Shown here one piece after another: positions 35,145 through 44,208 of a stretch of DNA of 64,000 nucleotides; position 1 is the first letter of the stretch; each line of letters starts with the position of its first letter. Origin of the DNA: Ancylobacter radicis. Lineage in GTDB: Bacteria > Pseudomonadota > Alphaproteobacteria > Rhizobiales > Xanthobacteraceae. The DNA lies in the NCBI RefSeq assembly GCF_018449475.1, contig NZ_JAHCQH010000020.1, positions 1-64,000 on the forward strand. The letters are read 5' to 3'. Made by a program: the position numbers and the translations under genes. Under the pieces are notes generated by a model, which was given only the letters and a program-made list of their open reading frames with translations, was not told where the DNA came from and searched no databases.

Positions 35145-36440
35145 TCAGTGGCCGAGGCACTCGCGCAGGCGGTGCCACTTCAGACTTGTCTTGACCACCA
35201 GCGGCCAGGCCGCGTGGCCGAGGATGGGACGGATGGCGGTGACCGGCAGGTCGAGCGTCTCCGGCCCGCCCCCCGCCGCCCGGCGCGCCAGCATCCGGCC
35301 CATGGCGGTGGCCATGGCGACGCCGCGGCCATTATAGCCGAGCCCGATATGCAGCCCCGCCTCGGGCTCGTGGACACGCGGCAGGTGATCCCAGGTGACG
35401 GCGACCTGCCCGTTCCAGCGATGCGTCCACTCGAACGCCCGGAGCACCGGGAAAAGCCGCGTCGCGTGGTCGACCAGCGCGCGGTAATCTTCGACCGCGC
35501 TCGCCTCGCGCAGCACGCTGCGCCCGCCCATGATGAAGCGGCCGGCATCGTCGATGCGGTAATAGGCATAGGATGAGGACATCTCGTAGAGCACCACGCC
35601 ATCCGGCATGACGGCGCGGACCAGTTCCGGCGGCAGGGGCTCGGTGGCGGTGATCGAGGAGAACACCGGCACGATGGAGCGGCGCAGCCCCGGCCAGAGG
35701 TTGTCGCTATAGCCATTGGTGGCGAGCACAACCCGCTCGGCGCGCACCGTGCCGCCCGGCGTCGTCACCTCCCAGCCGCCCGCGCCGCGCGTCAGCTTGA
35801 CCGCCGGAGTGTCGGTGAAGATGCGCGCGCCGGCCTTCAGCGCCGCGCCGGCGAGGCCCCGGCAATAGCCGAGCGGGTTCACCTGCCCGCCGCGCCGGTC
35901 ATGGGCGCCGAAGATATAGGCGCCGGTGCCGGTGAGGCGCACCATCTCGCGGGCATCGGCCAGCACCACATCGGCGCCGAAATCCGTCCATTGCCGCTGG
36001 AAGTCGCGAATGCCGGTGGCGGCGCTCTCCGAGAGAGCGGCGCGCAGCGTGCCGCCGCGCTTCGGCGCGCAGTCGATGCCGTGCCTGGCGATGAGATCGA
36101 AGACGAGGCTGGGCGCCTCATGGCCGAGCTTGACCATGCGCCCGCCGAGATCGCGGCCGAAGCGCGCGACGAGGTCCTCGGGCTCCCATTTGAGGCCGGG
36201 ATTGACCTGCCCGCCATTGCGCCCGGAGGCCCCCCAGCCAATGGCGCTGGCGTCGATCACCACCGTGTCGATGCCGGCCTCGGCCAGATGCAGCGCGGTC
36301 GACAGGCCGGTGAAGCCCGCGCCGACAATGGCGACCCTGGCCGTGACGTCGCCGCTGAGCGCCGTCGTTTCCGGCGCGGGGATCGCTGTCTTCGCGTAGA
36401 GCGAGCGCGGCAGCGGGCGGCGGGCGATGGTCTGGGCCAC
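35145..36440 (-). CDS. puuB: FAD-dependent amine oxidase (gamma-glutamylputrescine oxidase-like)
   Basis: The 431-residue DAO-family flavoprotein has the FAD motif RVAIVGAGFTGLSTALHLAEAG near residues 34-55, the ASGRNGGQVNPGLKW segment characteristic of PuuB-like oxidases, and a C-terminal GLGYNGRGVAMATAMG. PuuB oxidises gamma-glutamylputrescine to the aldehyde. It stands next to a polyamine-type importer and a second oxidase, but no PuuA ligase or PuuC dehydrogenase lies in the window, so the exact substrate (free or glutamylated amine) is open. Confidence 0.75.
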   Translation of the reverse strand: MAQTIARRPLPRSLYAKTAIPAPETTALSGDVTARVAIVGAGFTGLSTALHLAEAGIDTVVIDASAIGWGASGRNGGQVNPGLKWEPEDLVARFGRDLGGRMVKLGHEAPSLVFDLIARHGIDCAPKRGGTLRAALSESAATGIRDFQRQWTDFGADVVLADAREMVRLTGTGAYIFGAHDRRGGQVNPLGYCRGLAGAALKAGARIFTDTPAVKLTRGAGGWEVTTPGGTVRAERVVLATNGYSDNLWPGLRRSIVPVFSSITATEPLPPELVRAVMPDGVVLYEMSSSYAYYRIDDAGRFIMGGRSVLREASAVEDYRALVDHATRLFPVLRAFEWTHRWNGQVAVTWDHLPRVHEPEAGLHIGLGYNGRGVAMATAMGRMLARRAAGGGPETLDLPVTAIRPILGHAAWPLVVKTSLKWHRLRECLGH

Positions 36441-36475
36441 GGTGGGTTCTCCGTTGCGGTTGCCGGTCGGGACGG

Positions 36476-37804
36476 TCAGAGCCCCGCCATGGGGCGCGGG
36501 CGGGAGCCGTCGAAAAAGCGCGACAGGCGGTAGGGATGCGGATCGGCGATGGGTGCGGCGCCGGTGACGAGATCGGCGACCAGATGGCCGGCGCCGGGCC
36601 CGATGCCGAAGCCATGGCCGGAAAAGCCGGTGGCGACGACGAGGCCGGAGACTTTCTCGACCGGCGAGATCACCGGCACCGCGTCGGGCGTCGCGTCGAT
36701 GAACCCGGCCCAGCTCTGCACGATGCGGGCATCGACGAAGGCCGGGAAACGCGCCTTCAGCGCGGCGAAGGCCTGATCGAGATAGCCCTGATCGGGGGCG
36801 GGATCGAGCACGCGCGCCGCCTCATAGACCGAGGGCCGGTCGAACGGGCGAAGCGCGCCTTCCTGCCATTCGGTGAGGAAGCGCGCGCCGAGGCGCAGCC
36901 GCAGCGAGGCGAATTCCATCTGCAGCGCCGGCAGGAAATCGAAGCAGAAGCGGAAGCTGTCGGGAACGATGGGCACGACGTTCACATGGCCATTGGCGAT
37001 GGTGTAGCCGCCATCCTCCCGCCGGCGCAGGGCGAAATCATGGTCCCACAGAGCGGGCAGCGGCCCGCCGGGCACCGGTGAGGTGCGCAGCACGCTGGCG
37101 CGCACCTTGAGCTGCGGCAGGTCGATGCCGACATCCTTGAGGATGCGCCGCGTCCAGGCGCCGCCGGCCACCACGATGTTCGAGGTGGCGATGCGCCCGC
37201 GCTCGGTGACGGCGGCGATGACCCGGCCGCCGCCCGTCTCGACGCCGCGCACGGCGCAATCGGTGAGGATCACCGCGCCCTTGCGGCGCGCCGCTTCGGC
37301 AATGGCGGGGGCGGCCTTCTGCGGTTCGGCCCGCCCGTCGCTATCGCACCAGAGCGCCGCCTTGGGCGGGGTACTGTCGCCTTGCATGACGCGGGCGATG
37401 CCGGCGCCGGAGAGCATTTCGGACTTGATGCCGGCGCCGGCGGCTTCCTTCACCCAGCTCTCGAAGGAGGCTTCCTTCTTCGCGTCATTGGCGGCGAACA
37501 GGATGCCGGTGGTGGTGAAGCCAGTGGCGGCGCCGATATGGGCATCCATGCCGCGCCACAGGCGCAGCGCCTCGCGGATCAGCTCGAATTCGCGCGGGTC
37601 GCGCTTGGCCTGACGGCACCAGCCCCAGTTGCGGCTCGATTGCTCGCCGGCGATGTGGCCCTTCTCGCACAGCACGACCTTTAGGCCGCGTTCGGCGAGA
37701 TAGAGCGCGCTGGTGGTGCCGATAATGCCGCCGCCGACGATGACGACATCGGCCTCCGGCGGAACGGTGGGATCGGAAGCGACGGGGACGACCTGGGGGC
37801 CCAT
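36476..37804 (-). CDS. FAD-binding oxidoreductase, DAO family
   Basis: The protein has the dinucleotide motif DVVIVGGGIIGTTSALYLAERG, a RNWGWCRQ segment after the FAD site, and the C-terminal FSGHGFGIGPGAGHLVADLV. It is thus a glycine/D-amino-acid oxidase-like flavoenzyme, often found beside opine or polyamine transporters where it cleaves secondary amines. It precedes the PuuB-like gene by about 35 bases in the same orientation, suggesting an operon. Start ATG 37804 (MGPQVVPVASDP) is favoured by family length; ATG 37843 is possible. Confidence 0.8.
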   Translation of the reverse strand: MGPQVVPVASDPTVPPEADVVIVGGGIIGTTSALYLAERGLKVVLCEKGHIAGEQSSRNWGWCRQAKRDPREFELIREALRLWRGMDAHIGAATGFTTTGILFAANDAKKEASFESWVKEAAGAGIKSEMLSGAGIARVMQGDSTPPKAALWCDSDGRAEPQKAAPAIAEAARRKGAVILTDCAVRGVETGGGRVIAAVTERGRIATSNIVVAGGAWTRRILKDVGIDLPQLKVRASVLRTSPVPGGPLPALWDHDFALRRREDGGYTIANGHVNVVPIVPDSFRFCFDFLPALQMEFASLRLRLGARFLTEWQEGALRPFDRPSVYEAARVLDPAPDQGYLDQAFAALKARFPAFVDARIVQSWAGFIDATPDAVPVISPVEKVSGLVVATGFSGHGFGIGPGAGHLVADLVTGAAPIADPHPYRLSRFFDGSRPRPMAGL

Positions 37805-38020
37805 GGCGGGGTACTCGAATCCTGACGGTGGCAGGCCACGCATTGGAGGCCGGCCGGGCCGAGAATGCCAGCAAAAGCAGTGCCAGACGGGGATGAGACT
37901 TTGGGCGATGAGCGCCAGCCAGATCGCCTGACACAGGCCCGCTCCCGGCCGGCGGGGAACATGCTAGACAGATGCTGAACCTCGCCGGTTCGATGCGCCA
38001 CCCGAGCAGGACCATCTTCC

Positions 38021-39625
38021 GTGATCTCAACCCATCGCCCTGATTTCTTCGGCCCCGGCCGCCCGACCCTGTTTGCCCGCGAGGCGGCGATTGCCACCTC
38101 GCACCCGCTCGCCACGGCGGCGGGGCTGGAGATATTGCAGGCCGGCGGCACCGCCATGGATGCGGCGATTGCCGCCGTGGCGGCGCAATGCGTGGTCGAG
38201 CCGGCGATGACCGGCATCGGCGGTGACTGCTTCGTGCTGTATGCCCCCGCCGGCAAGCCGACCGTGGCCATGAACGGCAGCGGCCGGGCGCCGATGGCGG
38301 CGAGCGTCGCCGCGCTCAAGGCGGCCGGGCTCACCACCGAGATTCCCCGCACCAGCGCCCATGCCGTCACCATTCCCGGCGCCATCTCGGCCTGGACCCG
38401 GCTGCATGCCGATTATGGCCGCCTGCCGCTCGACCAGATCTTCGCCCGCGCCGTCGACTATGCCGAGAACGGCTATCCGGTGGCGCAGCGCGTCGCCTTC
38501 GACTGGGCCGACGAGGCGCCCCTGCTGGCGCAGGATGCCAATGCCAGCGCCTTTTTCCTGAAGGATGGCGCGCCCTACGCGGCGGGCGAGCGCCATGCCC
38601 AGCCGCTGCTCGGCCAGCGCCTGCGCGAGATCGCCGCCCATGGCGCGAGCGCCTTCTATGAAGGCAAGGTCGCCGAGTCGCTGGTGCGCTACCTCCAGAG
38701 TCTGGGCGGGCTGCACACGCTCGACGATTTCGCGGCGATGAAGGATGGCGCCTTCTACACCACGCCAATCTCGACCGGGTTCCGCGGCTACACGGTGGAG
38801 GAATGCCCGCCGAACGGGCAGGGGCTGTTCGCGCTGCTGCTGATGAACATCCTCGGTGAGTTCGACCTCGGGCCGGATGTCTCGATGGCCGACCGTATCC
38901 ATATCCACGCCGAGGCGACCAAGCTCGCCTATCACAACCGCGACGCGCTGCTGGCTGATCCCGCTGCCATGACCGTGCCGGTGGCGGAACTGCTCTCCAA
39001 GGCGACCGCGGAGCGCCTCGCCGCCCATATCGACATGACCCGCGCCCGCCCGCCGGCCCTGTGGGACGAGCCCGAGCACAAGGACACGGTCTATGTCTGC
39101 GCGGTCGACCGCGACGGCAACATGGTGTCCTTCATCAACTCGATCTTCCACGCCTATGGCTCGACGCGGATCGACCCGGAAACCGGCATTCTCCTGCACT
39201 CGCGCGGCGCCTCGTTCCGGCTGATCGAGGGCCATCCCAACGCCATCGCGCCGGGCAAGCGCCCGCTCCACACGATCATTCCCGGCCTGCTGCGCCGCGA
39301 CGGGGAGGCGGTCGGCGTGTTCGGCGTGATGGGCGGTCATTACCAGTCCGCCGGGCAAGCGGCGCTGCTGTCGGGCCTGTTCGACTGGGGGCTCGACCCG
39401 CAAAGCGCGATCGACGCGCCGCGCTCCTTCGGCTTTGACGGCACGCTGGAAGTGGAACCCGCCGTGCCGGAGGAGGTCCGCGCGGAGCTCACGGCGCGCG
39501 GCCACACGGTGAAGGTCGCGATCGAGCCGATCGGCGGCGGGCAGATCATCGTCCGCGATCCCGCCACCGGCTTCCTGATGGCCGGCTCCGATGCGCGCAA
39601 GGATGGCGGCGCGCTGGGGTTCTGA
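38021..39625 (+). CDS. ggt: Gamma-glutamyltransferase
   Basis: The 534-residue proenzyme has the large-subunit features AAIAAVAAQCVVEPAMTGIGGDCF and the autocleavage site KDTVYVCAVDRDGN. There the threonine at residue 356 would become the N-terminal nucleophile of the small subunit. GGGQI near the end helps shape the active site. It transfers or hydrolyses gamma-glutamyl groups. No signal peptide is visible from the GTG start at 38021, so it may be cytoplasmic. Divergent to two amine oxidases, it could remove glutamyl groups from amine intermediates (inference). Confidence 0.88.
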   Translation: MISTHRPDFFGPGRPTLFAREAAIATSHPLATAAGLEILQAGGTAMDAAIAAVAAQCVVEPAMTGIGGDCFVLYAPAGKPTVAMNGSGRAPMAASVAALKAAGLTTEIPRTSAHAVTIPGAISAWTRLHADYGRLPLDQIFARAVDYAENGYPVAQRVAFDWADEAPLLAQDANASAFFLKDGAPYAAGERHAQPLLGQRLREIAAHGASAFYEGKVAESLVRYLQSLGGLHTLDDFAAMKDGAFYTTPISTGFRGYTVEECPPNGQGLFALLLMNILGEFDLGPDVSMADRIHIHAEATKLAYHNRDALLADPAAMTVPVAELLSKATAERLAAHIDMTRARPPALWDEPEHKDTVYVCAVDRDGNMVSFINSIFHAYGSTRIDPETGILLHSRGASFRLIEGHPNAIAPGKRPLHTIIPGLLRRDGEAVGVFGVMGGHYQSAGQAALLSGLFDWGLDPQSAIDAPRSFGFDGTLEVEPAVPEEVRAELTARGHTVKVAIEPIGGGQIIVRDPATGFLMAGSDARKDGGALGF

Positions 39626-39668
39626 GGCCGGGCGGGGCGGCCTCGTCGCAGGCCGCTGACGGCGCCGC

Positions 39669-41048
39669 TCATTGTGCCGGGACCATCTCCTCAAGCAGGG
39701 TGGGGATCAGCTCCGACACGGTGGGATGGATCGGCACCGCCTTCTGGAACACCGTGTACGGCAGATCGGCATTCATGATGTCGAGCAGGCCATGGATTGC
39801 CTCGTCGCCGCCGGTGCCGAGAATGGCGGCGCCGAGGATGCGCTGGGTTCCCGCGTCGACCACCACCTTCATGAAGCCCTGCGTCTCGCCCCTCTCCACC
39901 GCGCGGCCGACCCGCGTCATCGGCCGCGTGCCGATGAGCAGCGGGCGGCCGGTGCGGCGCGCCTGCGCCTCCGTCATGCCGACGCGGCCGAGCGGCGGAT
40001 CGGTGTAGAGCGCATAGCCCGGCAGGCGCTGGCCGATCTTGCGGTCCTGCCCGTCCAGCAGGTTGGCGGCGACGATCTCGAAGTCGTTATAGGCGGTGTG
40101 GGTGAAGGCGCCGCGCCCGTTGCAGTCGCCGAGCGCATAGACGTCGGGGGCGCTGGTCTCCAGATGCTCGTCGACGGTGATGTAGCCGCGCGCATCGGTG
40201 GCGATGCCGGCGGCATCGAGGCCGAGATCGTCGGTGTTGGGGCGCCGGCCGACGGCGAGGAGGAGGTGCGAGCCGGTGACCGTCGCGCGCCCGCCCGCCG
40301 TGGCGAGATGCACGGCGATGCCCGCGCCGTCGCGCGCGACCTCGCTGATGTCGGCGCCGGTGTGGATGGCGATGCCCTCGGCCTCCAATATCGCGCGCAC
40401 CGTGGCCGAGACATCCTCGTCCTCGCGGGCGATGAGGCGCGGGCCCTTCTCGATGACCGTGACGCGGGCGCCGAAGCGGGCGAACATCTGCGCGAATTCC
40501 AGCCCGATATAGGAGCCGCCGACAACTACCAGATGGTCGGGCAGCTCGGTCATCTCCACCATGTCGCGGTTGGTGAGATAGGGCACGTCGGAAAGCCCCG
40601 GCAGGTCCGGCACGCTGGCGCGCCCGCCGACATTGATGAAGATGCGGGGAGCGGTCAGCGTCGCGCCGTCCACCTCGATCGTGTGCGGCGCGGTGAAGCG
40701 GGCATGGCCGCGCAGCACGGTGCAGCCCTCCATGCCGCGCAGCCAGGCCTCGATGGCGGCGCGGCCCTCGGTGATGATCTTGCCGGCGCGGCCCTGCACC
40801 ACGGCCATGTCGATGCCGGGCGGGGCGGCCAGCACCACGCCATATTCGGCCGCGCGCTGCGCCATGCGGGCGGCATAGGCGCTCGCCACCAGCGTCTTGG
40901 TCGGCCGGCAGCCGGTGTTGACGCAGGTGCCGCCGAAATCGCGGCGCTCGATCACCGCGACCTTCTGGCCGGCCCTGGTCAGGCGGCCGGCGAGCGGGGG
41001 GCCGGCCTGGCCGGCGCCGATCACGATGGCATCGAAGGTCTGGACCAT
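39669..41048 (-). CDS. FAD-containing pyridine nucleotide-disulfide oxidoreductase
   Basis: The 459-residue enzyme has FAD motif VIGAGQAGPPLAGRLTRAG, the redox-active disulfide GGTCVNTGCRPTKTLVAS, NAD(P) motif VVGGSYIGLEFAQMF, and the C-terminal dimer region with AVPIHPTVSELIPTLLEEM carrying the HPT catalytic histidine. It resembles mercuric and dihydrolipoamide reductases but lacks a metal-binding N-terminal domain and the C-terminal cysteine pair, so mercury reduction is unlikely. The physiological disulfide or acceptor is unknown. It is convergent with ggt. Confidence 0.85.
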   Translation of the reverse strand: MVQTFDAIVIGAGQAGPPLAGRLTRAGQKVAVIERRDFGGTCVNTGCRPTKTLVASAYAARMAQRAAEYGVVLAAPPGIDMAVVQGRAGKIITEGRAAIEAWLRGMEGCTVLRGHARFTAPHTIEVDGATLTAPRIFINVGGRASVPDLPGLSDVPYLTNRDMVEMTELPDHLVVVGGSYIGLEFAQMFARFGARVTVIEKGPRLIAREDEDVSATVRAILEAEGIAIHTGADISEVARDGAGIAVHLATAGGRATVTGSHLLLAVGRRPNTDDLGLDAAGIATDARGYITVDEHLETSAPDVYALGDCNGRGAFTHTAYNDFEIVAANLLDGQDRKIGQRLPGYALYTDPPLGRVGMTEAQARRTGRPLLIGTRPMTRVGRAVERGETQGFMKVVVDAGTQRILGAAILGTGGDEAIHGLLDIMNADLPYTVFQKAVPIHPTVSELIPTLLEEMVPAQ

Positions 41049-41143
41049 GGCGGACCTCGTCGGTTGAGGGCGGGGTTAAGGCAGCATGGCGCGGATCGGC
41101 GGCGCGGTCTCGTCAATTCCCCCGCCCGCGTTCAGGCAAGCGA

Positions 41144-42457
41144 TCAGCTCGGCGCGCCCGCCTGCTCGGCGGCGGCGAGCTTCTTCTTCAGCGCCTTCAT
41201 CTCCTCGAAGCGCGCGGAGACGTCACGCAGGCTCGCCACCATGCCGGTGACGCGCCCGTCCTCGTCCTTCAGCAGCACGATGGTGAACTCCAGCGAGAGG
41301 CGCTTGCCCTGTTTGTCGAGGCCGGGGACGGCGAGCAGGTCGCCCGCGCCATAGCGGCTCTCCCCGGAGGCGACGGTCTCGTGATAGCCCTCCCAATGCC
41401 GGGCGCGGAACGGCTCGGGGATGATGATGTCGAGCGACTGGCCGAGCGCCTCGTCCTCTGAGAAGCCGAAGATGCGCTGCGCCCCCGCATTCCACAGCAC
41501 GATGGCGCCCGCCCGGTCGCTGGCGATCACCGCGTCGCCGGCGCTGTCCACCAGCGCCTCGCCAATGCCGGAGCGGGAGAAGCCGTCGGCCGCGCGGGCC
41601 GCATAAGCGTGCGGCGATGGGGTGGGCGCGGCCGGCGGGACGGTTGCGGGGGCCTCGCCGAACAGGTCCTCCACCGGGCCGAAGAACTCGTAATGCAGCC
41701 GCTCCGCCGGCACCCCGCTTGCGGCAAGGCCGGGAATGAAATCGCGCAGTAAGCGTGGGGGGCCGCAGACATAGATCTCCGCCTCATCGAGCGGCGCGCA
41801 TTCCCTGAGCCTGTCGAGGGTGAGGGGACCGGCTTCGTCATAGTCGCGCCCGGCCTGATCGTCCGGCGCGGGGCGGGAATAGAAGATGGTGGCGGAGAGG
41901 TTCGCGCGGCGCTTCGCCAGCGCCCGCACGTGATCGCGAAAGGCGTGGGTGGTGCCGTCGCGGGTGCAGTGAATGAAATGAACCCTCAGCTCCGGCCGGT
42001 CGGCGGCGGCGGCTTCCAGCATGGCGATCATCGGCGTGAGGCCGACCCCGGCGCTGAGCAGAAGCACGGGGCGGACATCGCTCGCGGGCAGAACGAAGCT
42101 GCCGGCGGGTGGGGCGATATCGAGCGCGGTGCCGATCGCGGCCGCGTCATGCAGCCAGCGCGAGACCAGCCCCTGAGCTTCGCGCTTCACCGAGATGCGG
42201 TAGGTCGCGCCATCGGGCGCCGAGGAAAGGCTGTAATTGCGCTTCACCCGGCCATGGCCGGGAATGTCGGCGAACAAGGTGAGATGCTGACCGGCCACAT
42301 GCGGGGCGGGTGCGGCGCCATCGGCCGGGCGCAGGCGGAACGAGGTGATGACCGCGCTTTCCGGTGTCCGGCTCTCGATGATGAAGCGGCGCGGCGCGCC
42401 GCCGCCGGGGGCCCCGCCGATGCTGCTGCGATCGGCCGGTCTGGTGCTGTCGTTCAT
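41144..42457 (-). CDS. Flavohemoglobin-type reductase fused to a C-terminal PAS domain
   Basis: Residues about 20-260 form a ferredoxin-NADP reductase module like the reductase half of Hmp: FAD motif RNYSLSS, LLLSAGVGLTPMIAML for NAD(P)H, and the terminal IYVCGPPRLLRDF and HYEFFG. The globin half is missing. Residues about 305-425 are a PAS domain (DAVIASDRAGAIVLWNAGAQRIFGFSEDEALG, then a PAC-like LKDEDGRVTGMVASLRDVSARFEE). A reductase fused to a PAS sensor is an unusual architecture. Divergence from an Rrf2 iron-sulfur regulator suggests a redox, oxygen or nitric-oxide response. Confidence 0.82.
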   Translation of the reverse strand: MNDSTRPADRSSIGGAPGGGAPRRFIIESRTPESAVITSFRLRPADGAAPAPHVAGQHLTLFADIPGHGRVKRNYSLSSAPDGATYRISVKREAQGLVSRWLHDAAAIGTALDIAPPAGSFVLPASDVRPVLLLSAGVGLTPMIAMLEAAAADRPELRVHFIHCTRDGTTHAFRDHVRALAKRRANLSATIFYSRPAPDDQAGRDYDEAGPLTLDRLRECAPLDEAEIYVCGPPRLLRDFIPGLAASGVPAERLHYEFFGPVEDLFGEAPATVPPAAPTPSPHAYAARAADGFSRSGIGEALVDSAGDAVIASDRAGAIVLWNAGAQRIFGFSEDEALGQSLDIIIPEPFRARHWEGYHETVASGESRYGAGDLLAVPGLDKQGKRLSLEFTIVLLKDEDGRVTGMVASLRDVSARFEEMKALKKKLAAAEQAGAPS

Positions 42458-42479
42458 CCGGTAGCCTCTCCGTTAAATC

Positions 42480-42496
42480 ATGTATATGCTATACAT
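42480..42496. promoter_or_regulatory. Palindromic operator, probable Rrf2/NsrR-type site
   Basis: ATGTATA-TGC-TATACAT is a perfect 7-bp dyad midway between the divergent reductase-PAS gene and the Rrf2 regulator. Together with flanks (ATC...CTAT) it resembles the GATGTAT-type half-sites of NsrR and related Rrf2 regulators. One site could control both genes. Confidence 0.7.
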
Positions 42497-42529
42497 CTAT
42501 TTTTTGATTGGAAGAGATCCAGACGCACG

Positions 42530-43000
42530 ATGCGACTGACCCGCTATTCCGACTACGCCATGCGCGTGATGCTCTACCTCGCGGCGCGTTCCGATCGCCC
42601 CTGCTCGATCTCGGAAATGGCGGGCGCCTATGGCATTTCGCACAACCATCTGATGAAGGTGATGAACGATCTGGGGCGCGCCGGCTTCGTGGCCAGTGCG
42701 CGCGGGCGCCGGGGCGGATTCCGGCTGGCCCGCCCCGCGCAGGACATCAATATGGGTGCCCTGCTGCGCCATACCGAGGATGATCTCGACCTCGTCGACT
42801 GCCCGAGCTGCGTGCTGGCGGGCGGCTGCGGCCTGTCCTCGGTGCTGGACGAGGCGCTCGCCGCCTTTCTCGGCGTGTTCGACCGCTACACCCTGGCCGA
42901 TGTGCTGGCGCGCCGGCATGGGCTGCGCGATCTCATCCTGTCGCTCGGCGCGCTTCAGGCACCCGATGCCGTCGCCCCGCCGGCGGCCCTTTCCGGCTGA
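42530..43000 (+). CDS. Rrf2-family iron-sulfur regulator (NsrR-like)
   Basis: The 156-residue protein has the winged helix start MRLTRYSDYAMRVMLYLA and recognition region ISEMAGAYGISHNHLMKVMNDLGRAGFVASARGRRGGFRLA. Three cysteines at 91, 94 and 100 (DCPSCVLAGGC) are placed to bind an Fe-S cluster. This spacing is close to NsrR (nitric oxide) but the first two cysteines are nearer than in E. coli NsrR, so another redox signal is possible. ATG 42530 has AGAGATCC upstream. Confidence 0.85.
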   Translation: MRLTRYSDYAMRVMLYLAARSDRPCSISEMAGAYGISHNHLMKVMNDLGRAGFVASARGRRGGFRLARPAQDINMGALLRHTEDDLDLVDCPSCVLAGGCGLSSVLDEALAAFLGVFDRYTLADVLARRHGLRDLILSLGALQAPDAVAPPAALSG

Positions 43001-43039
43001 GGGCCCGTTTCTCCCTCTGCCTCCCCTTTTTGCCTCCCT

Positions 43040-44107
43040 ATGGCGAACTATCTGGAGTGGGCCTTGTCAGCCTTCACACGACTGAAAATCTTCCGTCCCA
43101 TCCTTGCCGGCGCCACGCTGCGCGATCGCCTGCTCGCCTCGCTGGGCGCGCTGGTCGGCATCGGCCTGACCGCCTTCATCAGTGCCGTCGCCGCCCACCA
43201 GAATCCCGAAATCCTCTGGATCGTGCCGCCCATGGGCGCCTCGGCCGTGCTGCTTTTCGCCGTGCCGGCGAGCCCGATGGCGCAGCCCTGGCCGGTGATC
43301 GGCGGCAATGTCGTGTCGGCGCTGGTGGGGGTGCTGATCGCCCATCTGCTCCCGCTCTCGGCGCTCTCGGCCGGCCTTGCCGTGGCCGGGGCGATCGCCG
43401 CCATGTCGCTGCTGCGCTGCCTGCATCCGCCCGGCGGGGCGGCGGCGCTGGTGGGGCTGTTTGCCGGCGCGTCCTCCGGCTATCTGTTCCCGCTGCTGCC
43501 GGTGGGGCTGAACGCGGTGATCCTGGTGGCCAGCGCCTATGGCTATCACCGCTTTTCCGGCCACGCCTTCCCCCATGTCGCGCCGGCCGTCGCGCCGAAG
43601 AAGGCGGAGGCCCCGCCCTTCACCTTCAGCCGCGGCGACATGGAGGCGACGCTGGCCGAACTCGGCGAGACCTATGACATCGGCACGGACGATCTCGAAG
43701 CCATCCTTCGCTCGGTGGAGCGGCACGCGCTGGCGCGCAGCTATCAGCAGATCGCCTGCCGCGACCTGATGTCCTCCCCGGTCCTGTCGGTGGAGGCTTC
43801 CGCCCCCGCCGCCACGGCCCGCGCCCTGCTGGTCGATGCCGATGTGCGCCGGCTGGCAGTGGTGGATGAGCAGGGGCGCCTTGTCGGCGCGGTCGGCCTG
43901 CCCGAGCTGGTCGCGGCCACGGGGACGACCGGCGCCGTGATGTCCGCCCCAGCGACGGCGCGGCCGGGGACGCCGGCCATCAGCCTGCTGCCGCGCTATG
44001 CGCAGGACCGCGCCCATGCCGTGTTCATCGTCGATGCGCAGAACCGGCCTGCCGGCGTGGTGACGGAGGCGGACTGGCTCGCCGTGCTGACGCGCGGGCT
44101 GAAATGA
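43040..44107 (+). CDS. HPP-family membrane protein with tandem CBS domains
   Basis: Residues 1-185 hold about five membrane segments with the family signature WIVPPMGASAVLLFAVPASPMAQPWPVIGGN and LRCLHPPGGAAAL (the HPP motif). Residues about 235-350 contain two CBS repeats (CRDLMSSPVLSVEASAPAATARALLVDADVRRLAVVDE). HPP proteins include plastid nitrite transporters. Its position 39 bases after an NsrR-like gene would fit a nitrite or nitrosative-stress role, with CBS domains as a regulatory ligand sensor. Both points are inference. Confidence 0.82.
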   Translation: MANYLEWALSAFTRLKIFRPILAGATLRDRLLASLGALVGIGLTAFISAVAAHQNPEILWIVPPMGASAVLLFAVPASPMAQPWPVIGGNVVSALVGVLIAHLLPLSALSAGLAVAGAIAAMSLLRCLHPPGGAAALVGLFAGASSGYLFPLLPVGLNAVILVASAYGYHRFSGHAFPHVAPAVAPKKAEAPPFTFSRGDMEATLAELGETYDIGTDDLEAILRSVERHALARSYQQIACRDLMSSPVLSVEASAPAATARALLVDADVRRLAVVDEQGRLVGAVGLPELVAATGTTGAVMSAPATARPGTPAISLLPRYAQDRAHAVFIVDAQNRPAGVVTEADWLAVLTRGLK

Positions 44108-44208
44108 GGGCGGGCGCTTCGCGTCCCCGTTCCCTCGCGTCGCAATTCCATTGACCGGCGCGGCCGATCCGGGAAGGAAGGGGTGTCAGTCCCGCCCGGA
44201 GCCGCCCG

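Noticed and set aside
39669..41048. Mercuric reductase (MerA)
   Set aside because: The redox disulfide fits, but the N-terminal heavy-metal domain and C-terminal cysteine pair of MerA are missing and no mer genes are nearby.
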